A stretch of DNA of 64,000 bases from Actinostola sp. cb2023 (taxonomy: Eukaryota; Cnidaria; Anthozoa; Actiniaria; Actinostolidae): NCBI GenBank assembly GCA_033675265.1, contig JAUJYZ010000465.1, forward strand, positions 174,501-238,500, read 5' to 3'. This document shows, in pieces, positions 1-11,031 of the stretch (positions are counted from its first letter, which is position 1; every line of letters starts with the position of its first letter). The notes beneath the pieces were generated by a model. That model did no database searches. It was given only the letters and a program-made list of their open reading frames with translations, and was not told the origin of the DNA. A program made the position numbers and the translations under genes.

Positions 1-1576
1 TAGATATTCCATCACTGCTAACAATGTGACCTAGGAATTCCACAGACTGCTGGAATAGGTGACACTTTTTAGGGCTGAGTTTAAGCCCAGCCGCTCTCAT
101 CCGCTTCAATACTTCGCGTAGTCTTTCTTTTTCTGCTTGAAATGTTTTTGCGTGAACTATGATGTCGTCTATGTACGCAAGGCATATTTCCCAGGACAGA
201 CCAGACAGAACTTTCTCCATGAGTCTCTCAAAGGTCGCAGGAGCGTTGCAGAGTCCAAATGCCATTACAGTGAAATGGTACAGTCCCCCGCTGCCGGTTG
301 TGAAGGCAGTCTTCTCTTTGTCTTTCTGGTCCATCTCCACTTGCCAGTAACCACTAGACAAGTCTAACGTGGAGAACCACTTCGATCCTGAAAGCGCGTC
401 GAAGCACGAGTCAATCGTAGGTAGAGGGTAGCTGTCTTTCACCGTGACTTCGTTCAACTTGCGATAGTCTACACAGAACCTCATTGAACCATCTCGCTTC
501 CTGACTAGCACGATCGGAGAAGCCCAGGGACTTGCTGAAGGTTCGGCGATTCCGTCTTTCAGCATCTTTTGGACCTGTTGTTCTGCCTCTTCTCTTCGGT
601 GCATCGGCAGTCGTCGGGCTGGCTGGCGGATTGGCTTTGCGTCACCTGTGTCAATCGTGTGTTTTGCAAGGTTCGTACGCCCCAGGTCACTCGACGACGA
701 TGTAAAAACGTCTGCATACTCCGTCAGCAAAGAACGTAACTGTTCTTGCTCTTCTCCATCCAGATGTCTAGAACTCCGCTCCAGTAGGTCTTTCAGGTGG
801 TCTGGAACTACATCGGATGTTTCGGAATCGTCACACTTCGGTCGTTTGACTTCTGCATGGCGACACGCAACTGATTTTTCACCATGTTGTTCTCGTGGAG
901 CCACTTCGCAAGCCATGTCACATAACGCTGCTACGGTGCCTCGGTATACAGTACAAGGCTGATCTGTAAGATTTAGCACTCTGAGTGGGACCACTCCTCT
1001 ACTGGTAGTAACTAGTGTCCTTGCTAACAAGAGTTTATGCGTAGACAAGAACTTCGACGTAGGTTCCAATACGCCTATATTTCCACTAGAATCGTCTAGC
1101 CTCCCTGAGATAATGGTTTCACTCCTCGGCGGCACGACTGTAGTACTTTCTACTGTAACTCGGGAACATGTGAGGGTTTGCTGCTCGCTAGTTCCCAGTC
1201 CTCTCCCTTCCTTGACCATGGACAGCTTATATCGACCATCTAAAAGTACAATCTGCCCTCCATACTTGCGCATAAAGTCCAGACCGAGAATTCCGTCAGA
1301 CCCGATGTTTGCTACCCAGATGGTGTGCTCGTAGTCGTCCTCTCCCAGCTTCACTTTCATCAGCCCCCGCCCTTCGAATGGCGAGGAGCTTCCGTCTGCC
1401 AGCACCATCATCGTGTTCACTTGTTCGAGCTCGGGATGGTCCTTTGTGCTGATCTGCTTCCAGATGCTGGACTTGATAATGGTGATGTTGGCGCCAGTAT
1501 CAACTAGAAATTTAACAGGCGTCCCTTGTACACATCCCTCCACGTACAGTCCATCTTGTTTGTGTCCCTGCCGAGT
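1..1576 (-). CDS. pol: pol polyprotein (protease and reverse transcriptase), partial
   Basis: Retrotransposon polyprotein that processes Gag-Pol and copies RNA to cDNA. The frame is open from just after the gag stop codon to the window edge. The retropepsin active site reads LVDTGAN, with DTG at 1493-1501. About 300 residues later the RT region begins: RKRDGSMRFCVDYRKLN (fingers), then STLDLSSGYWQVE (first catalytic aspartate), FGLCNAPATF, and YIDD at 164-175, followed by the VEFLGHIVS segment typical of Ty3/gypsy. There is no start codon of its own: it lies in the same frame as gag, separated by one UGA, so expression by stop-codon readthrough is the simplest reading. The C-terminal half (RNase H, integrase) is outside the window. 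Confidence 0.92.
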
Positions 1577-1597
1577 TCAAGCCCTTGAACTCGGCAG
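1568..1597 (-). promoter_or_regulatory. Perfect 14-bp inverted repeat containing the gag UGA
   Basis: CTGCCGAGTTCAAG and its exact reverse complement flank a 2-base spacer, and the UGA that ends gag (1577-1579) sits inside one arm. Pol continues in the same frame directly after the stop. A structure at the stop could affect readthrough, but stimulatory structures usually lie a few bases downstream, so a role is only inferred. Confidence 0.5.
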
Positions 1598-2826
1598 GCT
1601 GTTGTTTCCCGCAGCCTGCTGGGACTCTTGTCGTCCCTGGGTCTGCTGTCCGGCCGGTCTTGGCGGTGTCCAGGGTGGCCTTTCCTGTCGTTGGTGACTG
1701 AATTGGTTTGTTTGCTGCTGATTCCTGGGGCAGTTGTTTTTGAAGTGGTTTCTGTCACCGCAAGTCCAGCATCCCTCGTTGCTGCGTGGTCTTTGTACCC
1801 GCAACCCCATGATCATTTTCTTGAGTTCGTCTACTTCCTCTCTCAGACTCTCCGTGAGCTTGATGTTTACAGTGTCTGTTCTCACCGCCCTTATTTGCTT
1901 CCCACGTTGTCTTTCTGCAGTTAGAAACGCCTCCAACTCGACTGCGATTGTAAGGGCATCGTTAAGCGTCTTCGGGCGAGCTTGCAAAATCTTCCTTCTA
2001 GTTTCCGCATCTCCTAAAACATCAATGAAAAAGTCGCGGCCCATCGTCTCCCGGAGATCCTGCGGTGCGCTTGGATAGGATTGACGCGTGAGCCTTTTGA
2101 TAGCTTGAGCCAGCTCTGGTAATGTTTCGTTTTGTTGTCTTGTCCTAGATCTGAGGGTGGCTCTGAACATCTCTGATCTGTTTTCTGTCCCAAATCTAGT
2201 TGAGAGGGCCGCTGTGAGACTTTCGTAGTCTCGTCTCTGTTCTTTACTGAGGTCTCCTAGCACAGCACGTGCCGAACCCGATAAGCTGACAGCCAGGTAT
2301 ATTGCTTTCGTCACGCTATCCCATCGGTTCATTTCTGCGATCAATTCGAATTGTGCGCTAAAGTCCTCCCACGAACTCTTTCCATCGAAGACGGTAGGGC
2401 GAACTAATGGTTTTGAGTGTGACATCTGGCTAACTTTCCTCGCAGTGCTTGTTACTTTGGGGTGTGCAAGACTCTCGATTCTTTCCAGGGCGCGAAACAG
2501 TTCGTCATCCTCCAGGTTGTCTTCTACCGGAGAGTACGTGACGACTTTTCTTTGGTCCTCCGTCTCCTTTGTCTGATCTTCTTCGACTGCCTTTATTCTA
2601 TTGGTGAGTCCATCTAACTTTCCTTGCAATGTCCAGTCCTGGTGATCAATCTTGTTCGCAAGACTTTCCACTGCCGTTAGGATACTGTCGACATCGATCC
2701 CGCTATCCAGTTTACAGCTGTCTTCGGTGTTGACCTTTTCAATGTATCTGCAAATGCTTGTTCGAGTTCGCTTGGGCTGAGGTCTATAAGGCTTCCAAAT
2801 TGCACTTCACTATTTCCACTAGCCAT
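1577..2826 (-). CDS. gag: gag nucleocapsid-type protein, with an apparent frameshift near its start
   Basis: Structural protein of the retrotransposon particle. A 364-codon stretch (2671-1577) carries a capsid-like helical region (FDGKSSWEDFSAQFELIAEM, LSGSARAVLGDL, the usual gypsy Gag signature) and then a zinc knuckle CWTCGDRNHFKNNC (C-x2-C-x4-H-x4-C, 1731-1771). The tail is Gln/Pro-rich. That stretch has no ATG at its 5' end. A good ATG at 2826, just after the primer-binding site, opens a different frame that closes after about 50 codons. Both frames look coding on their own side, so one base appears to have been lost or gained between about 2720 and 2762. This could be a mutation or a sequence error. 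The frame ends with UGA at 1577-1579. Confidence 0.88.
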
Positions 2827-2839
2827 CCTTAGGTTCGAA

Positions 2840-2857
2840 TCCAAAACGCTGCCACCA
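2840..2857 (-). other. Candidate primer-binding site
   Basis: TGGTGGCAGCG begins two bases inside the LTR end. It starts with the TGG that pairs with a tRNA CCA end. The complementary sequence also continues into a T-arm-like GGTTCGAATCC. The matching tRNA was not determined. Confidence 0.7.
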
Positions 2858-2859
2858 GT

Positions 2860-3166
2860 TGTAACGGACCAAGATTCGGGTACAGAAGCAAATACGCTAG
2901 TCTGCAGTGACTGACAATTGGAACTTTATTTCGTAGACCGAGCTGACAACTTCACAGCTCTAGACTAGACTAACTCTGCTCATACTGTTGGGTTATATTT
3001 ATACGAGATAGTTCATAATTACATTTCGTCATTTAATGTTTATTGAGACATATTTGCAACTCGACTACGCAAATCCTGTACGTGAATCAAGTACGTAAAT
3101 CACTACTAGCTATTGCTAAATCCTAGTTATGTCATGTAGGCCAAGGCGTGTTGACAGATACTAACA
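2860..3166 (-). repeat. 5' LTR of the Ty3/gypsy element
   Basis: About 307 bp starting TGTTAG (3166) and ending TTACA (2860) on the minus strand, the usual TG...CA ends. It contains a TATA-like GTATAAATA (around 2995-3005) and an AATAAA signal (around 2925-2930) in the correct order for a promoter and a polyadenylation site. The second LTR is not in the window, so the borders are inferred from the ends and the adjacent primer site. Confidence 0.75.
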
Positions 3167-3568
3167 TGTTGCGGGGTTGATTGCGTGATTCGCTACATTA
3201 TTATTGTTTCCCACCCTCCCCCACTGAGTCGGAATCAGTCAACCGGAGGACGTATATTATTACAAGGGTAGGCAACTTTCAGGATTCCTGTGGTGAATCT
3301 CGAAACAAATCTGCTAAAATATACATCAGATCCTGTGATAACTCATCCCTAAATCCGTCCAGTTACTAAAATACCTTCATTCTATCATGTCAGCTCAATT
3401 GTTTGGTTGTACTTTGAAGAAAATGCTGGTTTTGGGTCCAAGGACGCAAAAAACAGCTTTCGTACTATGTGCCGACAGTTAGGCTTCGACCAGCGCAGTC
3501 CTGGGGACGAAAATGTGGAGCAAAAATCACCCGCGTACCCCTTCCCTTGTATACTTTTACTCACCTTC
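3167..3568. other. Unassigned stretch
   Basis: No gene or recognisable repeat seen. Short ORFs on both strands show no domain. Confidence 0.5.
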
Positions 3569-3729
3569 AAAGTTTTGCAACCTGCAACAAATGACCGAAA
3601 ATATAATTTGTTGCGCGACAAGTTGCGCGAACGATGGTAATACGAGAAACATTGCTCTGCAACGCAACGCAACAATCTGAAAATGTTGCGCGACAAGTTG
3701 CACGATTTTGTTGCCCGTATTACCGCACC
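3569..3729 (+). repeat. Half copy of a TTAA-flanked MITE (GCGGTAATAC family)
   Basis: Contains the right arm of the element that is complete at 25855-26202: repeated GTTGCGCGACAAGTTGC words and the terminal GTATTACCGCACC directly followed by TTAA. The left arm is missing, so this is a truncated or one-armed copy. Confidence 0.75.
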
Positions 3730-3733
3730 TTAA

Positions 3734-4113
3734 CACATGAAAGCTCTTAGGTGCAATATTATCAAAGTAAACAAGACACCTCAAATGTGATTATGTCAAT
3801 TAATATTAATTGAATTAAGAAGAATATATGCTTCAAGGAGAAAAAAGGAAAAAAATATGCCGCGAGAAAATTGAAAATTGAGTTCGTACATAAAGAGTGG
3901 GAATCGAGCTCCCATAAGAACTGTTGTGCTCCCATATGAAAAATGTGAATTTCATGTTTTATTATATTTATTTTCTTAGCTTCGGCATTACCATAAAACG
4001 CAAAATCATTATGAAACCTAGCTAATAATGTATAAGTTATGTTTTCTAAGATCATTTATATTAGTTCCTTCGCTTGATTAGTTTTCGCGTAATGAATTAT
4101 TTTGTTCGAAACT
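3734..4113 (+). repeat. Segmental copy of the lectin upstream region (copy 1)
   Basis: Starts CACATGAAAGCTC and ends GTTTTCGCG...GTTCGAAACT. It matches 28539-28990 nearly base for base apart from small indels. Copy 2 lies just upstream of the C-type lectin gene; copy 1 has no lectin exon beside it. The MITE end abuts copy 1, while copy 2 has no MITE at that point. Confidence 0.8.
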
Positions 4114-5691
4114 TGCTTGCCGCTCTTTTTCCTTTGAAAACTTGTAAAGATGTATATCAATCAGGCTTGAATTAATTGCTGCGAGCCCCAGCTAGCAGCG
4201 ACACTAATCTTGTGGACTTCCTGTGTACAAGTGGACGAGTGTTCCCGAGCTCTATTTATGTACTGCTGTACGTATGACCAGCAGCAGTCCCTTCCAACAG
4301 CATGTTGTTATTCTTCGTCGAGTTCGTTGTTTACGGTATCAGTTTTGATCGGTGTTTATCAAGCGAAATAAGATAAATGTTCTTTTTTTCACAAATTTAT
4401 CATGCGAAGCACATCTTCATTCGTTGCTGGAAGCATTCATCAAGGTCACGAACGAATTAGAGTGATTTTTTTTAATCCCTGCTGATGTGCGCAGTCGTGT
4501 CCAGTTTGACGATGGAATACATGTACAGTCGATCAGACTGATCACGACATGTATTTGAGCTGTCGTTGAAAGACAAACCATCGCAGATACAGAGACGATA
4601 TCGCTCACCTATCTACCAGATCGAGCTTGTTAGTCGTCGCCAACGTCGCAACTACTCAATCGCCCGTTGTTCGAGGCAAACAAATCGGCAAATCAAACAT
4701 CAAAACAAAACTCAAAATACATTTGAAAGTTTCTATGATTCAGTCTCCTAGTTCTTTATATTGGATTAAATATTCATTTAACTGGCCGTCTCTTTAAAAA
4801 CCTCTCAGTCGTTTTCGCTTCTAAAATAAATATCTCCCAAACTCTAGCAAATGAAAGACTATATCAAGGTTAAAACTAAAACGGGTTTGGTTTGCTTCAA
4901 AATATTTTTATTTTATTTTATTTTATTTTTTGAAATGATTCCGTCTGAGAGCTGGTCAGAGGTCAAATTTGCATGAAACTAGACATTGCTATGGGCAATG
5001 TACACTCGTGCCCTGCTTGAAAGCTCCCCTTTTCTACCTTGTTCTTCAAATACTTGCTAGAAATAAAGATTGATGGTTTGATGCGTATTTTAATAGTGGG
5101 TGTCGGGCACGAATTACTGAGTAATAAAGCGTATTATATTTAACGGGTTTATGAAAACCACTCTAATGAAAATGGCAATCGATACACAAATGAATTCAAG
5201 TCCAATTCATCTTCAAGTTTATAGATATAAATAGCATACTTGCTCATACTGTATATTCACCATATAAATCTTGACCGATTGTCAGTTCGTCAGCCTCTCC
5301 CGGAAGACTCATGAATTGCTTTCAACTACATTGTATTAAACTTTTGCCGTTCTGGATCGGATCAGCTATCCAGCCGCCATGCTAGGTTTGTAATCCTTCA
5401 GTTTAACTTCAAGTTCGTATAACTGATACAAAGGCTTTCAAGGCTTCCATGTGTCTCCATGGCATTCCTGGTCTCAGTTCGTGTGGCGACGCCGGGTCCA
5501 AAATAGCCATCTTCTCCGACTTCGTAAGACACGATCGAAGGGGTGGCGTCTCAAATTTGTAGGTCTTCTCTTCTATAACACTCAACTTAACACTCCGACG
5601 AGTAAAACGTGCAAGATTTCGCTCGTGAAACTCCACATGAATCGCCGATGTGACGATGTCTTCCTCGCTTTGTCTAAAAACAAGATGGCGG
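4114..5691. other. Unassigned AT-rich stretch
   Basis: No gene recognised. An (ATTTT)n run lies at about 4905-4930. A 97-codon minus-strand ORF (5409-5702) has no domain I recognise; its start overlaps a dispersed repeat, so I do not call it a gene. Confidence 0.45.
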
Positions 5692-5806
5692 CTCGATAGC
5701 ATGTGACCGGATATTGCACAACTTTGCGATTTTCTGACATTGAAAAAAAATAAAATACGCGTTGGGTTTTATAACTCGTGCGGCCTACGGCCTGGGCACG
5801 AGTAAT
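5692..5806 (-). repeat. Dispersed repeat, ACTCGTGCCCAG family, copy 1
   Basis: About 115 bp matching 36357-36475 in inverted orientation. It carries CGTAGGCCGCACGAGTTATA and GTGCAATATCCGGTCACATG. Homology ends sharply at CTATCGAG. Confidence 0.75.
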
Positions 5807-6181
5807 TATGCACTTTTTTACGGCGCTGTACAAACTTCGTCTCGCATTATCCAGCGAAACTTTTTATATCATGTTGTAGATAAATGTATCTAGCTTGTCT
5901 AGAGGTAAAGCGTTATTCAATCGGTTCAGCCGTTTATGAGAAAATTAGTTGATAATTAACCCCACTAAGATCTAACTGAACGGCGGCTCAAAATTACCCA
6001 ACTTTACTCGATTATTTTGCAAAAGTGGCACCTCGCTGGACTCTCTCATTGACACAATCGGATTGAACATCATTTCATTTACACAAATCTGTAAAAACCT
6101 GTGTACGTTTTGGATATTTCAAAAGTTACGACAATTTCAGTTGGTGCATGTTAGACGATTTACGAATATTAATTAGGTGCA
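5807..6181. other. Unassigned stretch
   Basis: No gene or repeat recognised. Confidence 0.5.
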
Positions 6182-6342
6182 ATATCTTATCCATATGAAG
6201 TTGAAAATAGCTTACCTCCTTCCTAAATCGCTGTATTTGGAAATGTTGACCTGGAATGAAGTCTAGCATGGGTAAAATGGGACTGAACATGAGCGATTTA
6301 GGAAGGAGGTAAGCTGTTTTCAACTTCATATGGATAAGATAT
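6182..6342. repeat. Inverted repeat with 51-bp arms
   Basis: Arms 6182-6232 and 6292-6342 are almost perfect reverse complements (ATATCTTATCCATATGAAG... / ...CTTCATATGGATAAGATAT) around a 59-base spacer. They form a long hairpin with no ORF of note. Confidence 0.9.
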
Positions 6343-6959
6343 CTGAGATCGTACTGAATTTTTCAATGGAATAAAATAAACATCCATCGTGATTACTGAA
6401 AATAACTCGACTGGTTCGATTGTTTGCATGACTTCTGTACATATAGCTTTCTGTCGTAATAGATCCCTAAAATCTAAGGACGTTTTGATTTCGATTGTAT
6501 TTTTGCCGTTCACTGACCTGTTTTGAGCGTAAAAATTCTGCTTTAAATAGCGCTGCGTGGCGGTTCTAAAATTAGGTCGCGTAATAGATGTATGACTCAG
6601 ACGTCAAGGATCATGCAACTGTAATCGTACTGAAAAGAACACGAGAAACCTATATTTTATCATGTTTATCCGCGTGAAAAACACTGGCCTATTTCTCCGA
6701 TGAATATATTCGTGTAGCTAGGTTCCTCTGTTGTACTGTATGTATCTCCTGTGTCTATTATGTACTTCTGGTATGGTGTAACTTTAGCGTATTTATCGCG
6801 AAGAAAAAGAGAGAATTTAAACTAGCGAGTAACTAGTATGGGCTTTAATCTTTAATCTTTAATCACAGCGTGTGTGACATATGTGAGAGCCCGGGAGCGT
6901 TTCTTTCCTTCAAGTTGGAAACATAAAAGTGTTATACGTTCGACTCGGAGTTAACCCCG
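6343..6959. other. Unassigned stretch
   Basis: No gene recognised. Includes a doubled CTTTAATCTTTAATC near 6842-6862. Confidence 0.45.
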
Positions 6960-7135
6960 AATGTCGTACATTGAACTTGCTTAGTCCGTGGCGTTGATGA
7001 CGGCCTATTTGCAGTTTGATGAAGTTTTGAAGTACGATTTTTACGATTCCTTTTCCTTCTGAATGTTTCAAACGTGGAATACTTCTCAGAAATGTGTTTC
7101 ATTTTACTAGTCAGATACCTTTTAAACGGGTTTTT
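6960..7135 (+). repeat. Dispersed repeat, copy 1 (inverted match at 26270-26465)
   Basis: Shared words include TGACGGCCTATTTGC, GAAGTACGATTTTTACGATTCC, TTTCATTTTA and CCTTTTAAACGGGTTTTTGA. The 26-kb copy is in opposite orientation and lies in the lectin gene intron 2. Confidence 0.75.
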
Positions 7136-8498
7136 GAAACCACTGCGTGAGGGCTCTCAGAAACTGAATGTGCTTCATTTTATTGTCAGACTGAATTTGT
7201 CAAACGTGGAATAAAATAAACTTTAGTCGGAAACTGATTTGACCCGTTTGAGCATAGAATTACTTCATTAGGCGTTTGGATATCATCGCCCCCGTTTTCA
7301 GCCAATCGAAACCATGAAACAGACATTCCTGACCGATACGATCACATACTCCACATTCAGATCTACAGCTGCAAAACTAAGATTCAAATCTACTTGAGTC
7401 CTGTGTGTCGTTTGTTTTCGCAATTCCCTTATCTGCTGAGTAATCTTGAAACTCGATACGATTAAATACGTCGCATACTTTCTTCATTCTTTGACCAAAC
7501 AAAACTACTAAAACCGAAGAAAGCCCATTTTATAACTCGGGCTTCCTTCGGAAGGGCCCGAGTAATAATAATATTACGCTCGATCAACTGTCACTGCTGT
7601 TTGATCGTTGTTGCTGGTAGTTTGTCGATTACTTCACGATTTTCAAGAATGGCTGAAGCTAACATCCCGGATAAATATGTGGATCTGCTGTAAAGGTCCA
7701 TAGAGGAGAACAAGAAGCTACACTACTAGCTATCGTAAAGCAAGAAGAAGGACTGAGAAAGATCCTCAAAGATATGGCCTCTTGAATAAACAGACGAGAT
7801 GACACATGTACAGACGTAGAGAAGCGATCGAGAACCAACCGAAGAAAGACACACAATATCTATGTTCCTTTAACATGTCCACATGTCGGGTAACTGAGTA
7901 AATTAGTGTTACTTGCAACCTTCGGGTAAAATAATGTTTCTCTATATTACGAATTTGCATGCTACCAGTATAGTGATATGACTCGATCATGAGTGAAGTT
8001 ACATGCATAACTCGATGCTGCTGGCGTATATTTAGTGTCTGGAAGAATCCTAACACTTTCGCAGTTATTTTCACTTGAGAAAGTTATGTTTTGAATCGTA
8101 TTTTTGACGATATACCTTCGTGGTAACCTTCGTTGCTAAAAGGTGCGAAATGTCAACACAATGACATGTGCTCTCGAGTGACGCTTCATTTATTCATAAA
8201 TAATCATATGTATTTCTGCTTTTGTTTTAGAAATCATTCAGAGAGTGTTACACGGCACTGAAAGGTCCTCATCCCCGAATACACTAGCTCGGATGAGAGT
8301 GACTTATCGAAAGATGAAGATGGAAATATATTTCTCATACTACATTAAATATTCATATGAGACATTGACCAATGAGCGATGTTCTTCGAGGTCACATGTT
8401 CATACATTGAAACTGGGGGAAGAACAGATTTTTAAATTATGCAAGTGGTGAGGGCATTGAAGCATAGGGAAATTGTGGGGTAAGACAATATAGAAGGT
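7136..8498. other. Unassigned stretch
   Basis: No gene recognised. A short GC-rich dyad near 7537-7565 (ACTCGGGCTTCC / GAAGGGCCCGAGT) resembles the ends of a small foldback repeat. Confidence 0.45.
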
Positions 8499-8620
8499 TT
8501 AGAACTCATTTGCATATCGTATTTAGAACTAATTATCATATCGTATTTAGAACTAATTATCATCAGTTCTAAATACGATATAATAATTAGTTCTAAATAC
8601 GATATGCAAATGAGTTCTAA
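8499..8620. repeat. Near-perfect 122-bp palindrome with internal direct repeats
   Basis: Each arm holds two tandem copies of ATCGTATTTAGAACTAATT. The arms (from TTAGAACTCATTTGC to GCAAATGAGTTCTAA) meet with almost no spacer. It lies just downstream of the tyrosine-recombinase gene. Confidence 0.9.
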
Positions 8621-8725
8621 TCTTGCATTTTCATAGAACACAAAACTACATATAAACCGGCTACACAATTTTAATGATTCTTAGTTAATACTCTACTTCT
8701 TAATTAGTATAAACCGGTTAATTAC

Positions 8726-9909
8726 TTAGTTTTGATTGAAGGAAATGTTAATCGTACAATTATGATATGAATTGTTAGCCAAAAGCAAGTCAACCTGTTC
8801 ATTCCTTTTCGTGTCGGATTTTATTTCAGATTCAATTTGACTGAAATCAAATTCACGAACAATTTTATCAAATTCTTCGTCAGAAAAGTCTGGCAACATA
8901 TCGTTTGACTCTGAGGCAATTGAAGCATTTTCCGATGGTAAAGGTGGTGGACCAAGACACTTAGAAACCTTTTCAAGTTGCTTTTTCTCCGGTTTCTCAT
9001 AAGCAAAAAGTGCCGAAGAAACATGGCCAGTACGTTGACGAATGAGACTTTCCTCATGCTTATTTTGGAATAATGTGGAAGCAGTAGTTACCCTGAGACA
9101 GTGGGCGGTCTTTTTCTTGAAACCTGCTTTTTCCATCATAGTTGGCAAAATATTATTCAATGTGTGAATTCCTAGAGGCGAATTCTCAAACTTGTATGCT
9201 GTTTTACTAGGTCGAAAATAGAAAGCTTCATCGCATTTACTTAACTCTCTTATCATAGATACACATATTCCTTGAACATATCAACTAAGCAAGGTTCAAC
9301 CGTGTGATTTCCTCCGTTTTCGGAATGGCATTGGTGTTCAACTACTCGCCCTTTTCTTTTTAAATCACGCAAACCACCATGATACGTTTTTGTGACATTT
9401 TCTCTATACGTAATCGTGCATTCTTCAATAACGAAACTACTCATTCTGAGTTCCCTATGCTCAGAGGGTCTAAGCCCATAAAGCTTTCCAATATAAAAAT
9501 AAATAGTATTAACTAAAGATTGAGCTATCTTATCTCCTAACAAGTCCAATGTCCAAAGCATAGTTTCCTCCGTCTCAGTAACGGGCTTCTTCTCTTCTTT
9601 GCATCTTTCCAGTTGTCCTCCAGCACGATGGGATTTTTTCATTTCAGCGTCAAGGATCTGACGGAAACCTTGAAAACTGAAATCAAATAAAAACCATTAC
9701 TACGTAGTAAATATTATATTCGACATGTAATTTAATCTTGGCAAAAGAAACAATTAAGCAAACTACATGTAAATACTTACACAACGTCTTTGGTATCCAG
9801 TGGATTTAAGTCAGCTCTTCCATTCGTCTCTAAGTATCTCTTCAAACAACAAATTATTTGATACATCGTCTTTTCCACGTATGCAGCTCCATCTTTGTCG
9901 GTTAAGAGT
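8726..9909 (-). pseudogene. Tyrosine recombinase (Crypton-like), 3' part, split and frameshifted
   Basis: C-terminal part of a tyrosine-recombinase protein of the eukaryotic Crypton / DUF3504 kind, which cuts and joins DNA through a catalytic tyrosine. Two exons are visible: 9909-9781 (ends GTTGT|gtaagt) and 9676-8726 (after ttgatttcag), joined in phase. Motifs: LYGLRPSEHRELRM (first arginine), HCLRVTTAS (H-x-x-R, about 9092-9103), RQRTGH, and the tyrosine in FAYEKP. The catalytic domain is broken by a one-base frameshift at about 9250-9262. The N-terminal part lies 7.7 kb away at 17588-17875, beyond an inserted transposon. The C-terminal acidic tail after the domain is unassigned. It could be a mobile Crypton or a former host gene; I see no element ends. 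Confidence 0.8.
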
Positions 9910-11031
9910 GTGTCCATGAGAGGACCAGGCAGGGGTGATACATGCTATCTCGCCGATTTCGATCAAACTTATACAAATTAAAGGTCATGGAGAGAAACTC
10001 CAAACTCCAAAATATTTTGGATATTGGATTTTTCCTTTGGAAATTAGACCACCCCCCTCGTTTTTCAGGAAAATTCCAAATTTGCTAATGGAAAATCAAC
10101 TCAAATCAAACACTGCTCCTGTCCACAATATACATTTATTTCAAGTGACACTATACCACAACAACTATTGATATTGTAAGATACCATAGAAAAATCGATG
10201 ATGAGATTGCTATAATACCTGTCAATTATGGCTGTCATTTATCAACCATGTCACGCAATAACATAAAGTTCAAACGAAAATCCCGTACTTTGGACTCAAA
10301 TATCTCAAAAGGCCAACACTATATCAAGCCAGTTGTTTTTTCCTCTATTAAACCTACCCTTTGGCTGACAGAATCAGCCATAACATTTTTGGCATCTGTT
10401 AAATTTTGTCAGCGCCAATCCACGCAACTTGCGTGACGAAAGCTAACTTCTTGAAAATAACGTCTATCAAAAGTTCACATTAAAATGCCGTAAAATAATA
10501 AAAATGATATTAATCAAATCAAATAGCATTTCTTTTCTTAGAAAAAGACCTTCAAAGTATCACGGAATGACTCGCTTCGTGTTTGTGTTACGATTGTGCG
10601 AATAATCAGTCATAATCTTACGGCGGATCGTGTCTTCATTCCGTGATTATTTCGCACAATAGACTGTTGTCGTTCTATCTCACCAAATACATTACAATAG
10701 TCGTTTATAAGTGCTTACCACATTTAATGCTTTGTTATTTGTCGCCTTGTAGTATTTTTAAAAAGTTATGGACTTAGCGCTACTTCTAGAAGACGACAAT
10801 TTGCGTGTCGCACATCCTACTTTCTCCGGTTTCTCGAATTAAGATTCCCACCGAAACTCGGCAATCTAGATTTGTTGTTATTTCATTCGAGGAAGAAAAC
10901 CTGTGACCAATCTATTATTTTAGGAATGTGCGCTCTTGCATCATGGAAGATAACAGTTATATCTGTGAACACCGCCGAGATAGCTGGTAAATAATGCGTG
11001 ACATGTTTTGTCTTTATTTGGTCAGCGGTTG
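9910..11031. repeat. Left terminal inverted repeat of the 7.7-kb transposon
   Basis: Reverse-complement match to 16590-17587 along its length, including GCCAACACTATATCAAGCC and CCGAAACTCGGCAATCTAG. It has a 124-bp segment (10532-10655) absent from the right arm. That segment holds its own dyads, ATCACGGAATGA / TCATTCCGTGAT and GTGCGAATAATCA / TGATTATTTCGCAC. Confidence 0.92.

Larger units (their letters stand above)
1..3166 (-). mobile_element. Ty3/gypsy LTR retrotransposon, 5' part (runs off the left edge)
   Basis: Read on the minus strand the element runs LTR (3166-2860), primer-binding site, gag, a single UGA, aspartic protease and reverse transcriptase, then leaves the window inside RT. 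The order PR-RT, the CCHC zinc knuckle in gag and the YIDD box identify a Ty3/gypsy element. RNase H, integrase and the 3' LTR would lie to the left and cannot be seen, so the target duplication cannot be tested. The pol frame is open over the whole visible part, which suggests a fairly young copy. Confidence 0.93.

Noticed and set aside
5409..5702. 97-codon minus-strand ORF
   Set aside because: Start overlaps a dispersed repeat; no domain, splice or codon signal strong enough to call a gene.
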